A stretch of 39,977 nt of DNA from Hyphomonadaceae bacterium (GCA_028285145.1 JANQQC010000050.1:1-39977), one strand, 5' to 3'. Positions 25,396 to 34,720 are shown, counted from the stretch's first letter. Notes: generated by a model from the sequence alone, not told the origin. A program made the numbers and translations.

Positions 25396-27537
25396 TCACT
25401 CGGCCTTCATGTGAAAGATCAGGCAGGTCTCTGGCAGGGTCAGCGGCAGCTGCAGTCCAATCTGCATAAGCGCTTCACCCGTAAACATCGAACCATCGCC
25501 ATGAAGATTGGCGGCCTCGATGATAGAGGGTTGCGTTGGCGAGATCTGACCTGTCGGCCAGATCAGGCGGACGCGATAGAGCGTCGATTCATCCAGCCCG
25601 ACAGCGAACATCCGCCTCGGATGGGTCTCAACATGCCCCGTAAGATCGCACCACGAAAACAGGGCTTCTGAACCATCTGCCGCCACCACGGCAATGGCAT
25701 TGGCATGGGCTGGCACCTCCAGCCGGTGAACCACGCCGCTGTGCAGCAGTGACCGGTGCTCCTTGTGAAGCGCCAAACCGGTTTTCAACGTGTCGATGTC
25801 CTTCGGGCGCTCTTTCAGGAGGTCCAATTCGAGACCCATATGGCCGAAGAACGCCGTCGCAACACGAAGCTGCATGCTGAGGCGGCGGCCTGTGATGTGG
25901 CATCTCGCTGGTCCGACATGCGCGCCAATCACATCAAGGGGAAAGAAATACGTGGCCCCGCGCTGAATCAGCTGCCGGTCCAGCGCGTCATTGCTGTCGG
26001 AGGTCCAGATGCGGTCCGTACGCGACAGCACGCCATAATCCGCCCGGCCGCCGCCGGATGCGCAGCTCTCAATTTCCAGATCCGGATACTTCGCGCGGAT
26101 GCGATCCATCAGCGCGTAAACGGCGTGGGTCTGCCGGGAGGCGACTGCCCGGCCTCCGCTCCCGGGATGATGGATGTCCCGGTTCATGTCCCACTTGATG
26201 TAATCGATGTCGTGATCGGCAAGTACGGCATCGATCTGCCCGAAAAGATGGTCGGCGACCTCAGCGCGTGTCAGATCGAGCACGTATTGATGACGAGCAG
26301 GCGGCTGGTCGAGGCCCTCAGCTTTGAGGATCCAGTCGGGATGGGTGCGGAAGAGATCGGAGTCCGGGTTCACCATTTCCGGCTCGAACCAGAGACCAAA
26401 CTCCATCCCACGGCTTTTGACATGATCTATCAGCGGCTTCAGTCCATCTGGATAGACTGCGTCCGAAGCCTGCCAGTCGCCGAGACCAGAGGTGTCATCG
26501 CGTCGGCTACCAAACCAGCCATCGTCCAGAATGAAACGCTCGACACCAACTTCGGCCGCCTTATCCGCTAGCGTTTTCAGCTTCTCAAGATCATGATCGA
26601 AGTACACCGCTTCCCACGTATTGTAGTGGACGGGTCTTGGTTTGCGGTCGATCCGGCCATCCATGACCTGGGTTTTGAGATGGGTATGAAACCGACTGGA
26701 CAAGCCGTTCATCCCGTTAGGTGAGAAAGCGGCGTAGAGTGTCGGCGACTGATAAGTCTCGCCGGGAGCGAGTGTCATCTCACTGGGCAGAAAGCACTCG
26801 CCCATCTGAACGAAGGCGCGTCCGTCATTCAGCCGGTCAACGCGAAGGCGGTGGTTGCCGCTCCAACCAAGGTGAAACCCGAAGCAGTCGCCCTCCTGCT
26901 CAGTCGTGTTGTCCGCCGCTGCGATCAACCCTGGAAAACTGTCATGGCTCGTGCGCCCGCGCAGATTCTCGCGAACATAGCTGCCCGAAAAAGGCGGGAT
27001 CTCCTCGCGTTGGAACTCCATCGCCCAGCGGCCCGTGAAACCGAACAGACGCGATGCACGTTCGTTCAAGGGCAGGTTCCCGGCAGCACAGGTGTCTATG
27101 CTCAGCTCGCTTTTGCCGGCGTTCTCGATGGCGGTGCTGAGCGTCATGACGCCGGTCTCGTCATCTAGAGAGATTGAGCTTGTCGCAACGATCTCCGAAG
27201 CGTCGTCGCGACACACAATCGAAACGGAGCCGGGTTTATTCTCGATAACATGCTCGACAACAAACTCCTGAGCCCAGTGTTGGCCGGCGCGGTGCGCGCT
27301 GAACCCGGAGAGCCCCGGTGGCGAAGCGCCGATCTCGTTGAAGAGCGAACTCTCGAGAAAGACATCCGGCCCGCCATGCACGTGCTGGCGCGTCGTCAGC
27401 TGCGAGATCATCTCGCCGGATGCATCCCGAAGTCTCGCACCCCAGTGCAGAATTCGGGGCCGGTCTCCAATCGCACAGGCGACGATAATCGTTGTGTCAT
27501 CTGAGTTCAGAGAGATGAAGCCGTCATTGGCCATCAT
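25396..27537 (-). CDS. Alpha-galactosidase, glycoside hydrolase family 36
   Basis: This retaining alpha-galactosidase has 713 residues, the usual size for the large GH36 subgroup. A beta-rich N-terminal domain (1-300) precedes the (beta/alpha)8 barrel that starts near RPVHYNTWEAVYFDHD (301-316). The nucleophile is Asp450 in YIKWDMNRD, and the acid/base is probably Asp514 in WTSDSNDALDR. FILDDGWFG and LWFEPEMVNPDSD are further barrel motifs. No signal peptide is present, so it acts in the cytoplasm on imported alpha-galactosides such as melibiose or raffinose. ATG 27537 follows AAGGGG; the next codon is also ATG. It is divergent from galT-galK, which would process the released galactose. No sugar transporter is in the window. 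Confidence 0.94.
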   Translation of the reverse strand: MMANDGFISLNSDDTTIIVACAIGDRPRILHWGARLRDASGEMISQLTTRQHVHGGPDVFLESSLFNEIGASPPGLSGFSAHRAGQHWAQEFVVEHVIENKPGSVSIVCRDDASEIVATSSISLDDETGVMTLSTAIENAGKSELSIDTCAAGNLPLNERASRLFGFTGRWAMEFQREEIPPFSGSYVRENLRGRTSHDSFPGLIAAADNTTEQEGDCFGFHLGWSGNHRLRVDRLNDGRAFVQMGECFLPSEMTLAPGETYQSPTLYAAFSPNGMNGLSSRFHTHLKTQVMDGRIDRKPRPVHYNTWEAVYFDHDLEKLKTLADKAAEVGVERFILDDGWFGSRRDDTSGLGDWQASDAVYPDGLKPLIDHVKSRGMEFGLWFEPEMVNPDSDLFRTHPDWILKAEGLDQPPARHQYVLDLTRAEVADHLFGQIDAVLADHDIDYIKWDMNRDIHHPGSGGRAVASRQTHAVYALMDRIRAKYPDLEIESCASGGGRADYGVLSRTDRIWTSDSNDALDRQLIQRGATYFFPLDVIGAHVGPARCHITGRRLSMQLRVATAFFGHMGLELDLLKERPKDIDTLKTGLALHKEHRSLLHSGVVHRLEVPAHANAIAVVAADGSEALFSWCDLTGHVETHPRRMFAVGLDESTLYRVRLIWPTGQISPTQPSIIEAANLHGDGSMFTGEALMQIGLQLPLTLPETCLIFHMKAE

Positions 27538-27720
27538 GCGGTTGCCCCTTGGAATATCTGCGAATTGAACTGAGAAGCGTTAAGCGGCAGGCCGCGGCCA
27601 AGCAATGCTAGATCGTGCAAGTGCTTTGCTGACTGCCAAAGGGCCGCTAGAACCCCTTCGAAATCGCGAGGCCTGTGCTAATGACGCGGCTTCCGCAATT
27701 CGCCACTGGCCGCCTGATCT

Positions 27721-28803
27721 ATGACCCATGACGTATTCGACACGCTCGCTTCATCGGGTCAGAAAACCGTTCACCGCCGGACCCACTTGAAGGCCGATAG
27801 GCGAAAGCTGTTTCTTTATGGCTATGCGCCAGACAATCAGGCCGTCGTGCCCGGTGAGCCGCTCGACAGGACTGTTGGGTCGGAACTGCGCCGGCATCCA
27901 TTGCGCGGCGACTGGTCGATCTATGCGGCAGGCCGTCAGAACCGGACCTTCAAGCCGTCATCGGCATCCAACCCGCTCGCGGCCAGCCGTCCCGGAGAGC
28001 CGCTGACCGAAATCCCCTTTGAGCGTTTTGATCTCGCCGTTTTCGAGAACCGCTTCCCCGGCTTATTCGAGGGCGCGGTTGATCCCGTCTATTCGATCGT
28101 CGAAACCGCACCGGCGCGAGGGTCCTGCGAAGTCGTCGTGTACTCTCCAAAGCCCGAGGGGTCTTTGGCAACGCTGGGTCAGGATCGTCGGCGGCTGCTA
28201 TTGGAGGCGTGGATCGATCGCTACACCGCGCTCTTCGATCAGGGATGCGCCTTTGTGCTACCGTTTGAAAACCGCGGCGACGAGGTCGGCGTCACGCTGC
28301 ACCATCCGCATGGCCAGATTTACGGGTTTCCGTTCGTGCCGGCACCGCAAGCCAACACCGCGCAGGCCTTCGAAGAGGGATACAATCTGGCAGCACAGTT
28401 GAGTGACTGGCGAGCGGAGTATGGCGTGGCGGAAGCGGGCGGGCTTGAGGCGTACTGTCCGCCGTTCGCCCGATTCCCATACGAGACATGGATTTCCGCA
28501 CGCAGCGCCGCGTCTGGCCCATGGGCGTTCAGCGAGGAGGAACGTGACGGTTTCGCCTTCCTCCTCGGCGACGTAACAGCTCGCTACGATGCCTTCTTCG
28601 GTCGGCCCACACCGGTCATGCTCAGCCTGCATGCGGCCCCCTATGGTCGTGACGGCTCATTTCAGTTCACCGCGCAGTTCTATCCATTGCTGCGGGCACC
28701 GGACCGGATGAAGTATCTCGCAGCCGTCGAGCAGGCGACGGGCGTTTTCACGGTCGACATCATGCCGGAGCAGGCCGCAGCCAGCCTTCGAGACGTATCA
28801 TGA
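27721..28803 (+). CDS. galT: Galactose-1-phosphate uridylyltransferase GalT with altered metal sites
   Basis: GalT exchanges UMP between UDP-glucose and galactose 1-phosphate in the Leloir pathway. The 360-residue protein has the family core: RGDWSIYAAGRQNRTF (62-77), VFENRFPGL, and the active-site HPHGQ with His197 as the nucleophile (His195-Pro-His197-Gly-Gln199). By eye alignment, three of the four zinc ligands of the E. coli enzyme are replaced: the CxxC pair by Asn84/Ala87 and the SPDH histidine by Pro145; only His195 remains. In the C-terminal metal site, LHAHFYP is replaced by FTAQFYP, losing two histidines. ATG 27721 is the first start and has no clear ribosome binding site. The stop overlaps galK (ATGA). 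Confidence 0.92.
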   Translation: MTHDVFDTLASSGQKTVHRRTHLKADRRKLFLYGYAPDNQAVVPGEPLDRTVGSELRRHPLRGDWSIYAAGRQNRTFKPSSASNPLAASRPGEPLTEIPFERFDLAVFENRFPGLFEGAVDPVYSIVETAPARGSCEVVVYSPKPEGSLATLGQDRRRLLLEAWIDRYTALFDQGCAFVLPFENRGDEVGVTLHHPHGQIYGFPFVPAPQANTAQAFEEGYNLAAQLSDWRAEYGVAEAGGLEAYCPPFARFPYETWISARSAASGPWAFSEEERDGFAFLLGDVTARYDAFFGRPTPVMLSLHAAPYGRDGSFQFTAQFYPLLRAPDRMKYLAAVEQATGVFTVDIMPEQAAASLRDVS

Positions 28804-29870
28804 CCATCGAAAATGGCTTCGAGGCTGCTTTTGGAACACCACCAGACCAGTCCGGAGCCGCGCCCGGACGTGTAAATCTCATTGGCGAGCATATCGACTA
28901 CAATGGCGGCCTCGTTCTCCCAACGGCGCTCAGAGAAACCGTGGAGGTGGCGATACGGTTTCATGAGCAGCCGACTGTCCGCATCAAGTCCGAACGCTTC
29001 GAGGGAGCAGTCGACCGGTCTGCCGGCGATCCGTCCAGCGGAGACTGGTCCGATTATGCGGTCGGAGCCATCGCCAAGGCGGCAGAGCTTGGATGGATCA
29101 GCGGTGGTGCAGACATCTTCATCCGCAGCGCCGTTCCGGACGGTGCGGGCGTCTCATCCTCAGCGGCATTGATCACGGCAATCCTGAGAGCCGTCTCCGA
29201 TTTTGCGAATGCAGACACCAACCCCGTCGACTTAGCGCTCCACGCGCGCAGTGTGGAGAATGACTATATCGGTATGCCGTGCGGGATCATGGATCAGATG
29301 GCGGTTGGACTGGCCCGCCATGGCGAAGCGCTTGTCCTCGACACCGTCTCCCTCGCAACAGAGATCATTCCCATCCCGCGGGAATGGCGCTTCGTGACCA
29401 TTCATTCTGGGATTCAGCGCAAATTGAGCGATGGTCGGTACAAACAACGGTTTGAAGAATGCGAGACCGCCCGCAAGGCCCTCAACGCAGAGCATCTCTG
29501 TCTGCTGAGTGAAGATCAGCGCCGCGCAGCCTCACAACTCCCAGACCCGCTAGGCGGACGCGTCCGGCACGTTGTCAGCGAACATGCACGTGTCCACAGC
29601 GCTGTTGCGTGCATGAAGTCGGTTGATGTGGCTGGGTTCGGGGCGCTCATGAACGAAAGCCACCAATCCTATTCTGAGGATTTTGAGGCTTCGACGCCTG
29701 AGATTGACACCATGCTGGAAGATGCAAGAGCGCGTGGAGCATTGGGAGGCCGCCTGACGGGCGGTGGCTTTGGCGGCTGCATTGTCTGTCTGCTTGAGAC
29801 GAATGACGCCGCAGACTGGGCATCGGACTTTACCAGCAGATATCCAAAGTCCTGGATCGTCTCAGTCTAG
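28800..29870 (+). CDS. galK: Galactokinase GalK
   Basis: This GHMP-family kinase of 356 residues phosphorylates alpha-D-galactose at C1. The N-terminal signature PGRVNLIGEHIDYNGG lies at 22-37, the ATP-binding PDGAGVSSSAAL at about 116-127, a conserved MPCGIMDQMAVG near 158-169 with the catalytic Asp, and the C-terminal GGRLTGGGFGGCIV near 315-328. It starts in an ATGA overlap with galT, so the two are one transcript. galE and galM are not in the window. It is slightly shorter than E. coli GalK but has all motifs. Confidence 0.95.
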   Translation: MTIENGFEAAFGTPPDQSGAAPGRVNLIGEHIDYNGGLVLPTALRETVEVAIRFHEQPTVRIKSERFEGAVDRSAGDPSSGDWSDYAVGAIAKAAELGWISGGADIFIRSAVPDGAGVSSSAALITAILRAVSDFANADTNPVDLALHARSVENDYIGMPCGIMDQMAVGLARHGEALVLDTVSLATEIIPIPREWRFVTIHSGIQRKLSDGRYKQRFEECETARKALNAEHLCLLSEDQRRAASQLPDPLGGRVRHVVSEHARVHSAVACMKSVDVAGFGALMNESHQSYSEDFEASTPEIDTMLEDARARGALGGRLTGGGFGGCIVCLLETNDAADWASDFTSRYPKSWIVSV

Positions 29871-29888
29871 CTTATCGCGATTGGTGCC

Positions 29889-29913
29889 GGAACGATTTCG
29901 GGTCAGGGGCGTT
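29889..29913 (+). promoter_or_regulatory. EcfG-type general stress promoter for the csbD-like gene
   Basis: GGAAC at 29889-29893 and CGTT at 29910-29913 are separated by exactly 16 bases. This matches the consensus of EcfG-dependent promoters of the alphaproteobacterial general stress response (GGAAC-N16-17-CGTT). It lies 30 bases ahead of the csbD-like ATG, an ideal distance. The site starts 18 bases after the galK stop. Confidence 0.8.
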
Positions 29914-29942
29914 CTTTGAATAGAGCAACAAGGAGACCCGTC

Positions 29943-30119
29943 ATGGACAAGGAACATATGAAATCGGCCAAGGATACCGTCGAAGGCAAAGCTAAGGAAG
30001 CTGCCGGCAAGGCTTTCGACGACAAGAGTCTCGAACTCAAAGGCAAGGCTCAGCAGGCAGAGGGCGACGTCCGCGAAAAAGTCGGTGACGCCAAAGACGC
30101 AATTTCAGGCGATAGCTGA
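29943..30119 (+). CDS. CsbD family stress-associated small protein
   Basis: This 58-residue, highly charged protein is built from Lys/Ala/Glu/Asp-rich helical segments: KDTVEGKAKEAAGKAFDD, then LELKGKAQQAEGDVREKVGDAKD. This is the CsbD-like pattern, a family whose biochemical role is unknown but which is often induced by the general stress response (SigB in Bacillus, EcfG in Alphaproteobacteria). The ATG at 29943 follows AAGGAGA. It has its own EcfG-type promoter and a terminator, so it is a single-gene unit. It is presumably cytoplasmic; there is no signal or membrane segment. Confidence 0.9.
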   Translation: MDKEHMKSAKDTVEGKAKEAAGKAFDDKSLELKGKAQQAEGDVREKVGDAKDAISGDS

Positions 30120-30165
30120 TCGCTGACCGATCAAGACACTCAGTGTCCGCTGTCGAGATTCAAAG

Positions 30166-30193
30166 AAGGTCTCTCCGCGTGAGAGGCCTTTTT
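30166..30193 (+). terminator. Rho-independent terminator of the csbD-like gene
   Basis: AAGGTCTCTC (30166-30175) pairs with GAGAGGCCTT (30181-30190) over a five-base loop; ten pairs with one G-U. The right arm runs directly into a T run (30189-30193). It sits 46 bases after the csbD stop. Confidence 0.85.
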
Positions 30194-30221
30194 GATTTGA
30201 TTTCAAATAGAGGCTAACGCC

Positions 30222-30419
30222 TCAGTCGGACTGCGATTTTGCTTTCCGGTCCATCTTTTCAAGGAGTTCAATGAACTCTTGAGGGATGGGTTCGGACAAG
30301 ATGTTCCCATATTGCCGACGAAGACTCTCACCGACCAATCGATGGCGCGTCCGCAGGAGCGCTGCATCTTCCATGCGGCGTTCTGGATGCCGTTTATCGT
30401 TGTCGGGGCGACGACTCAT
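30222..30419 (-). CDS. nepR: NepR family anti-sigma factor
   Basis: This 65-residue protein has the NepR core LVGESLRRQYGNILSEPIP (about 28-46) followed by QEFIELLEKMD, matching the conserved two-helix pattern LRxxYxxhhxEPIPxxhxxLLxxL. NepR sequesters the sigma factor EcfG and is released by phosphorylated PhyR. The charged N-terminal tail (RRPDNDKRHPERR) is typical of the disordered part. In most genomes nepR is next to ecfG and phyR; neither is here, so this may be a paralogue or a relocated copy. It lies downstream of tRNA-Val on the same strand and faces the csbD-like gene with its EcfG promoter. The ribosome binding site is weak. I find no good EcfG promoter upstream. Confidence 0.85.
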   Translation of the reverse strand: MSRRPDNDKRHPERRMEDAALLRTRHRLVGESLRRQYGNILSEPIPQEFIELLEKMDRKAKSQSD

Positions 30420-30594
30420 AGATCTCTACTCTTCGGCAAACTTCGCTACTATCTGCGCTTCGAAGCTTTCCCTGATGTTAAATTCTACTCATTCCCGGCA
30501 TTTTGGCGGGTTTACCCCGAGTCGCGCATTTTTGCTCGGTATCCCGTGCTGGGGCGGTTCCGGAGTATCGAGTTAAGCCTGTGTTCTGTAGCAA

Positions 30595-30670
30595 TGGTGG
30601 GCGGTAACGGGTTCGAACCGCTGACCCTCTCGGTGTAAACGAGATGCTCTACCAACTGAGCTAACCGCCC
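30595..30670 (-). tRNA. tRNA-Val (anticodon TAC)
   Basis: On the minus strand the acceptor stem GGGCGGT (30670-30664) pairs with ACCGCCC (30605-30599), the discriminator is A30598 and CCA is encoded at 30597-30595. The anticodon loop TTTACAC between TCTCG and CGAGA gives TAC, reading GUA/GUG valine codons. The D arm (TTAGCTCAGTTGGTAGAGC) and T arm (GGTTCGAACC) are standard. Confidence 0.97.
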
Positions 30671-30699
30671 TTTGATGCCTTAGTGCGCGGGCTGCGCCC

Positions 30700-30736
30700 A
30701 AAAAGCAAGACGGCCAGTCCATAGGACCGGCCGTCT
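30700..30736 (-). terminator. Rho-independent terminator of lon
   Basis: On the minus strand AGACGGCCGGTCC (30736-30724) pairs with GGACTGGCCGTCT (30720-30708) over a three-base loop; thirteen pairs with one G-U, followed after TGC by a run of five T. It lies 24 bases after the lon stop and separates lon from tRNA-Val. Confidence 0.9.
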
Positions 30737-30759
30737 CTGCCATTTTGGGCGAATTGGCC

Positions 30760-33174
30760 TCAATGCGCCCGGATCGTATCCGAGCCCTGGCCTGATGAAC
30801 CGCCACCAGACAACGATGCCTGCAGGGCCGCTTCGTCCTCTTCTGACCATTCGATGGGAGACAGCGGACGCGTCAGCGCGTGGGCGAGCACCTCGTTGAT
30901 GTCAGACACCGGAATGATGGTCAGGTCTTCCTTCACATTCTCCGGAATCTCATCGAGATCCTTCTCATTCTCCGCAGGGATCAGCACCGTCTTGATGCCA
31001 CCACGCAGCGCCGCCAGAAGCTTCTCCTTGAGGCCGCCAATTGGCAGGACCCGACCACGCAGTGTGACCTCGCCCGTCATGGCAACTTCCCGGCTGACGG
31101 GATTGTCCGTCAGAAGTGACACGATGGCGGTGGTCATGGCCGTACCGGCAGAAGGCCCGTCCTTCGGCGTTGCGCCTTCCGGCACGTGCACGTGAATGTC
31201 CGTCGTTGAGAACGCGCTTGGCTTGATGCCGAGCGAAACTGCTCGCGACCGGACCAGCGAGCTCGCCGCCTGAATCGACTCTTTCATGACGTCACGCAGA
31301 TTACCGGTGACCTTCATCCCGCCGCGTCCGGGCATACGTACGGCTTCGATGGTGAGCAGGTCGCCGCCTGTTTCCGTCCAGGCAAGGCCGGTCACGGCCC
31401 CGATTTGGTCGGTCTCATCAGCAAGGCCGTAACGGAACTTCCGCACGCCCGCGAAATCGGACAGGTTCTCAGAGGTGATATGCACCGCCGTGACATCTTC
31501 CTGAGCGATCTTGCGAACCGACTTACGGGCCAGACGCGCAATTTCACGCTCCAGGCTGCGCACACCGGCTTCCCGCGTATAGTAGCGGATCAGATCGCGT
31601 ACAGCGTCGTCGTGGACGTTCCATTCGCCGTCCTTGAGTCCATGATTCTTCTGGATCTTCGGCATCAGGTGACGCTTGGAAATCTCCAGCTTCTCATCCT
31701 CTGTGTAGCCGGCGATCCGGATAATCTCCATTCGGTCGAGCAATGGTTGAGGCATGTTGAAGGAGTTCGCCGTCGTCACGAACATCACGTCCGACAGGTC
31801 GTAGTCGACTTCCAGATAGTGATCGTTGAACGTCGAGTTCTGCTCCGGGTCCAGCACTTCGAGAAGGGCTGAGGCCGGATCGCCGCGATGGTCCATGCCC
31901 ATCTTGTCGATCTCATCCAGAAGGAAGAGGGGATTGCCCGTCTTCGCTTTCTTAAGGGACTGGATAATCCGACCCGGCATGGAGCCGATATAGGTCCGTC
32001 GGTGTCCGCGAATTTCGCTTTCATCGCGCACGCCGCCAAGGGACACGCGTACAAAGTCGCGTCCCGTGGCTTCCGCGATCGATCGGCCAAGAGAGGTCTT
32101 GCCGACGCCGGGTGGACCAACAAGGCAGAGGATCGGGCCCCTCATCTTCTCAGTGCGTTGCTGCACAGCAAGATATTCGAGGATCCGCTCTTTCACTTTC
32201 TCCAGGCCGTAATGATCCTCGTCGAGCTGCTGCTCGGCTTTGGCAAGGTCGGTGGAGATGTCCTTGCGCTGGCCCCAGGGTAGGGAGATCAGCCAGTCGA
32301 GATAATTCCGCACGACCGTCGATTCGGCAGACATCGGGCTCATCTGACGTAGCTTTTTCAGCTCGGCATCGGCCTTGGTGCGGGCTTCTTCTGAGAGCTC
32401 CGTCTCGGCAATCTTGTCTTCGAGCTCTTTCAGCTCGTCGCGCTCGCCGCCATCCTGCTCGCCCAGCTCGCGCTGGATCGCCTTCATTTGCTCGTTCAGA
32501 TAGTACTCGCGCTGAGTCTTCTCCATCTGACGCTTCACGCGGTTTTTGATCTTCCGCTCCATCTGGAGCATGCCCATTTCGCCTTCCATGAGGGCGAACA
32601 CGCTCTCAAGGCGCGAGCGGGCATTGGTCTGCTCAAGCAATTCCTGCTTGTCGCTGAGCTTCACCGAAAGCTGCGAGGCGACGGCGTCCGCCAGTTTGCC
32701 GGCTTCGGGGATCTGGCTGACCGTCGCAACGGATTCCGGCGGAATCTTGCGGTTGAGTTTGACATAATTCTCAAACTGCTCGGTCACCGCGCGCACCAGC
32801 GCTTCGATGTCGTTGCCGTCTGAATCATCCTCGTCGAGATAGCCGACGGTCGCATCGAAATAGTCGCCGCGATCGTTGAGCTCCTGCAGGACGGCGCGCG
32901 ACTGGCCCTCGACGAGCACTTTCACTGTGCCATCGGGCAGTTTCAGGAGCTGCAGGATCGTCGCGACGGTTCCGGTCGAATAAACGTCTTCGACGCCCGG
33001 ATCATCGATGGAGGCGTCACGCTGGGCGACCAGCATGATTTCATTTTCGCCTTCCTCGACCATTTCGAGGGCGCGCACGGACTTGTCTCGGCCCACGAAA
33101 AGCGGCGCCACCATATCCGGAAAAACAACAATATCGCGCAAGGGTAGAACTGGGAGTGTCTTGCTGACAGGCAT
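30760..33174 (-). CDS. lon: ATP-dependent protease La (Lon)
   Basis: Lon is the soluble hexameric AAA+ serine protease that degrades misfolded and regulatory proteins. The 804-residue protein has an N-terminal substrate domain ([20 protein letters not shown] at 7-26, given to 20), a coiled-coil centre with [22 protein letters not shown] (shortened), an AAA+ module with [15 protein letters not shown] and [10 protein letters not shown], and the proteolytic domain with the Ser675-Lys718 dyad (DGPSAGTA and GGLKEK). The C-terminal tail is Gly/Ser-rich. The ATG at 33174 follows AGGAGG. It is the last gene of clpP-clpX-lon, 157 bases after clpX, and has its own strong terminator. Confidence 0.98.
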   Translation of the reverse strand: MPVSKTLPVLPLRDIVVFPDMVAPLFVGRDKSVRALEMVEEGENEIMLVAQRDASIDDPGVEDVYSTGTVATILQLLKLPDGTVKVLVEGQSRAVLQELNDRGDYFDATVGYLDEDDSDGNDIEALVRAVTEQFENYVKLNRKIPPESVATVSQIPEAGKLADAVASQLSVKLSDKQELLEQTNARSRLESVFALMEGEMGMLQMERKIKNRVKRQMEKTQREYYLNEQMKAIQRELGEQDGGERDELKELEDKIAETELSEEARTKADAELKKLRQMSPMSAESTVVRNYLDWLISLPWGQRKDISTDLAKAEQQLDEDHYGLEKVKERILEYLAVQQRTEKMRGPILCLVGPPGVGKTSLGRSIAEATGRDFVRVSLGGVRDESEIRGHRRTYIGSMPGRIIQSLKKAKTGNPLFLLDEIDKMGMDHRGDPASALLEVLDPEQNSTFNDHYLEVDYDLSDVMFVTTANSFNMPQPLLDRMEIIRIAGYTEDEKLEISKRHLMPKIQKNHGLKDGEWNVHDDAVRDLIRYYTREAGVRSLEREIARLARKSVRKIAQEDVTAVHITSENLSDFAGVRKFRYGLADETDQIGAVTGLAWTETGGDLLTIEAVRMPGRGGMKVTGNLRDVMKESIQAASSLVRSRAVSLGIKPSAFSTTDIHVHVPEGATPKDGPSAGTAMTTAIVSLLTDNPVSREVAMTGEVTLRGRVLPIGGLKEKLLAALRGGIKTVLIPAENEKDLDEIPENVKEDLTIIPVSDINEVLAHALTRPLSPIEWSEEDEAALQASLSGGGSSGQGSDTIRAH

Positions 33175-33266
33175 GAAAGCCTCCTTCTATGACCCGCGCC
33201 CCGCTCAGCGGCGGCACGGGCGAGCCGTCGCAGGTGATACGACGATCCAATATGTGTAGTCAGCTT

Positions 33267-33294
33267 ATTTGGCGTCGGCGCGCGAGCGCTTCAA
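33267..33294 (-). promoter_or_regulatory. Possible heat-shock (RpoH-like) promoter ahead of lon
   Basis: On the minus strand TTGAAG (33294-33289) is followed after about 14 bases by CGCCAAAT (33274-33267), a loose match to the RpoH consensus CTTGAA and CCCCATNT. It lies about 93 bases upstream of the lon ATG in the clpX-lon gap. lon is heat-shock controlled in many Proteobacteria, but the match is partial. Confidence 0.27.
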
Positions 33295-33331
33295 CCCGAA
33301 TATTTCAGCCGCTTGGCCCTTGAAATTCGGA

Positions 33332-34606
33332 TTAGGACGCTTCGCTGGGCTGAGCCTTTGAATCCGGCTCCGCATGAACGTAGAGCGGGGCGGCATTGCC
33401 CTCGACCACTTCACCATTCACCACGACCTCAGCGACGCCCCGCAGATTGGGCAGTTCGAACATGGTGTCGAGCAGGATGCCCTCCATGATCGAGCGCAGG
33501 CCACGTGCACCGGTCTTGCGCTTGATGGCCTTGCGGGCAACAGCCGACAGAGCCTCCTCAGTGAAGGTCAGTTGGACCTCCTCCATGTCGAACAGGCGCT
33601 GATACTGCTTCAAAAGCGCATTCTTTGGCTGCGTCAGGATTTCGATCAGCGCGTCTTCGTCGAGGTCTTCAAGCGTCGCGATGACGGGCAGGCGGCCAAT
33701 GAATTCCGGGATCAGGCCGTAGCGCTGAAGGTCTTCCGGCTCCACTTCGCGCAAAATCTCGCCAGTGCCACGCTCTTCGGGATCCTTCACATCGGCCCCA
33801 AAGCCCATGCGCGAGCCTTCGCCACGCGCTGAGATGATTTTGTCGAGGCCGGCAAAGGCTCCGCCGCAGATAAACAGGATATTGGTCGTGTCGACCTGGA
33901 GGAATTCCTGTTGCGGGTGCTTGCGTCCGCCCTGGGGGGGAACCGCGGCAACGGTGCCTTCCATGATTTTCAGGAGCGCCTGCTGCACACCTTCGCCGGA
34001 GACGTCGCGTGTGATCGACGGGTTGTCGGATTTCCGGCTGATCTTGTCGATCTCGTCGATATACACAATGCCGCGCTGCGCACGCTCGACATTGTAATCG
34101 GCCGACTGAAGCAGTTTTAGAACAATGTTTTCCACATCCTCGCCGACATAGCCGGCTTCCGTGAGCGTCGTCGCATCGGCCATCGTGAAAGGCACGTCGA
34201 GAATCCGCGCCAGTGTCTGGGCCAGCAGCGTCTTGCCGCAGCCGGTTGGGCCGACGAGCAGGATGTTCGATTTCGCCAGTTCCACCGCATCGGTCTTCGA
34301 GGCATGGGACAGGCGCTTATAGTGGTTGTGGACGGCAACCGACAGGATCCGCTTTGCATAGGCCTGGCCAATAACGTAGTCATCCAGCACATCGCAGATT
34401 TCCTGCGGGGTCGGCACACCTTCTCTTGAGCGGATCGCCGAGGATTTGTTTTCCTCGCGGATAATATCCATGCAGAGTTCGACACACTCATCGCAGATGA
34501 AGACGGTCGGGCCCGCGATCAGCTTCTTTACTTCATGCTGGCTTTTACCGCAGAAGGAACAATAGAGCGTATTCTTACTGTCGCCGGATGTCGTTTGCTT
34601 GGTCAT
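33332..34606 (-). CDS. clpX: ATP-dependent Clp protease ATP-binding subunit ClpX
   Basis: ClpX is the AAA+ unfoldase that feeds tagged proteins into ClpP. The 424-residue protein has the N-terminal zinc-binding domain with Cys16, Cys19, Cys38 and Cys41, Walker A GPTGCGKT (119-126), Walker [10 protein letters not shown], the pore segment around GYVGEDVEN, and the IGF-like loop position in [13 protein letters not shown]; sensor-2 is in [13 protein letters not shown]. In Alphaproteobacteria ClpXP drives cell-cycle proteolysis. The gene begins 114 bases after clpP and is followed by lon. Confidence 0.98.
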   Translation of the reverse strand: MTKQTTSGDSKNTLYCSFCGKSQHEVKKLIAGPTVFICDECVELCMDIIREENKSSAIRSREGVPTPQEICDVLDDYVIGQAYAKRILSVAVHNHYKRLSHASKTDAVELAKSNILLVGPTGCGKTLLAQTLARILDVPFTMADATTLTEAGYVGEDVENIVLKLLQSADYNVERAQRGIVYIDEIDKISRKSDNPSITRDVSGEGVQQALLKIMEGTVAAVPPQGGRKHPQQEFLQVDTTNILFICGGAFAGLDKIISARGEGSRMGFGADVKDPEERGTGEILREVEPEDLQRYGLIPEFIGRLPVIATLEDLDEDALIEILTQPKNALLKQYQRLFDMEEVQLTFTEEALSAVARKAIKRKTGARGLRSIMEGILLDTMFELPNLRGVAEVVVNGEVVEGNAAPLYVHAEPDSKAQPSEAS

Positions 34607-34720
34607 GCCGTCCTCAATGCCCGCTAAGACTTAACGCAAGCCTTATGCTTACAAGCCTTTCGCGTTCGCCGATCATAGGGGCAGGCCCCTTGCAAGCAAG
34701 AGGCCGTGATTGCTGGCCGC

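Noticed and set aside
25756-26571. A 271-codon plus-strand frame inside the alpha-galactosidase gene
   Set aside because: It is antisense to the catalytic barrel of a full-length GH36 enzyme. Its openness follows from the GC-rich codon pattern.
30536-30561. GGAAC on the minus strand upstream of nepR as a possible EcfG promoter
   Set aside because: At spacing 16-17 the -10 reads ACCG or CCGA, not CGTT, and it is more than 110 bases from the start codon.
30279-30638. A plus-strand frame of 119 codons opposite nepR, running into the tRNA-Val gene
   Set aside because: It overlaps both a well-supported NepR gene and a tRNA, and has no recognisable domain.
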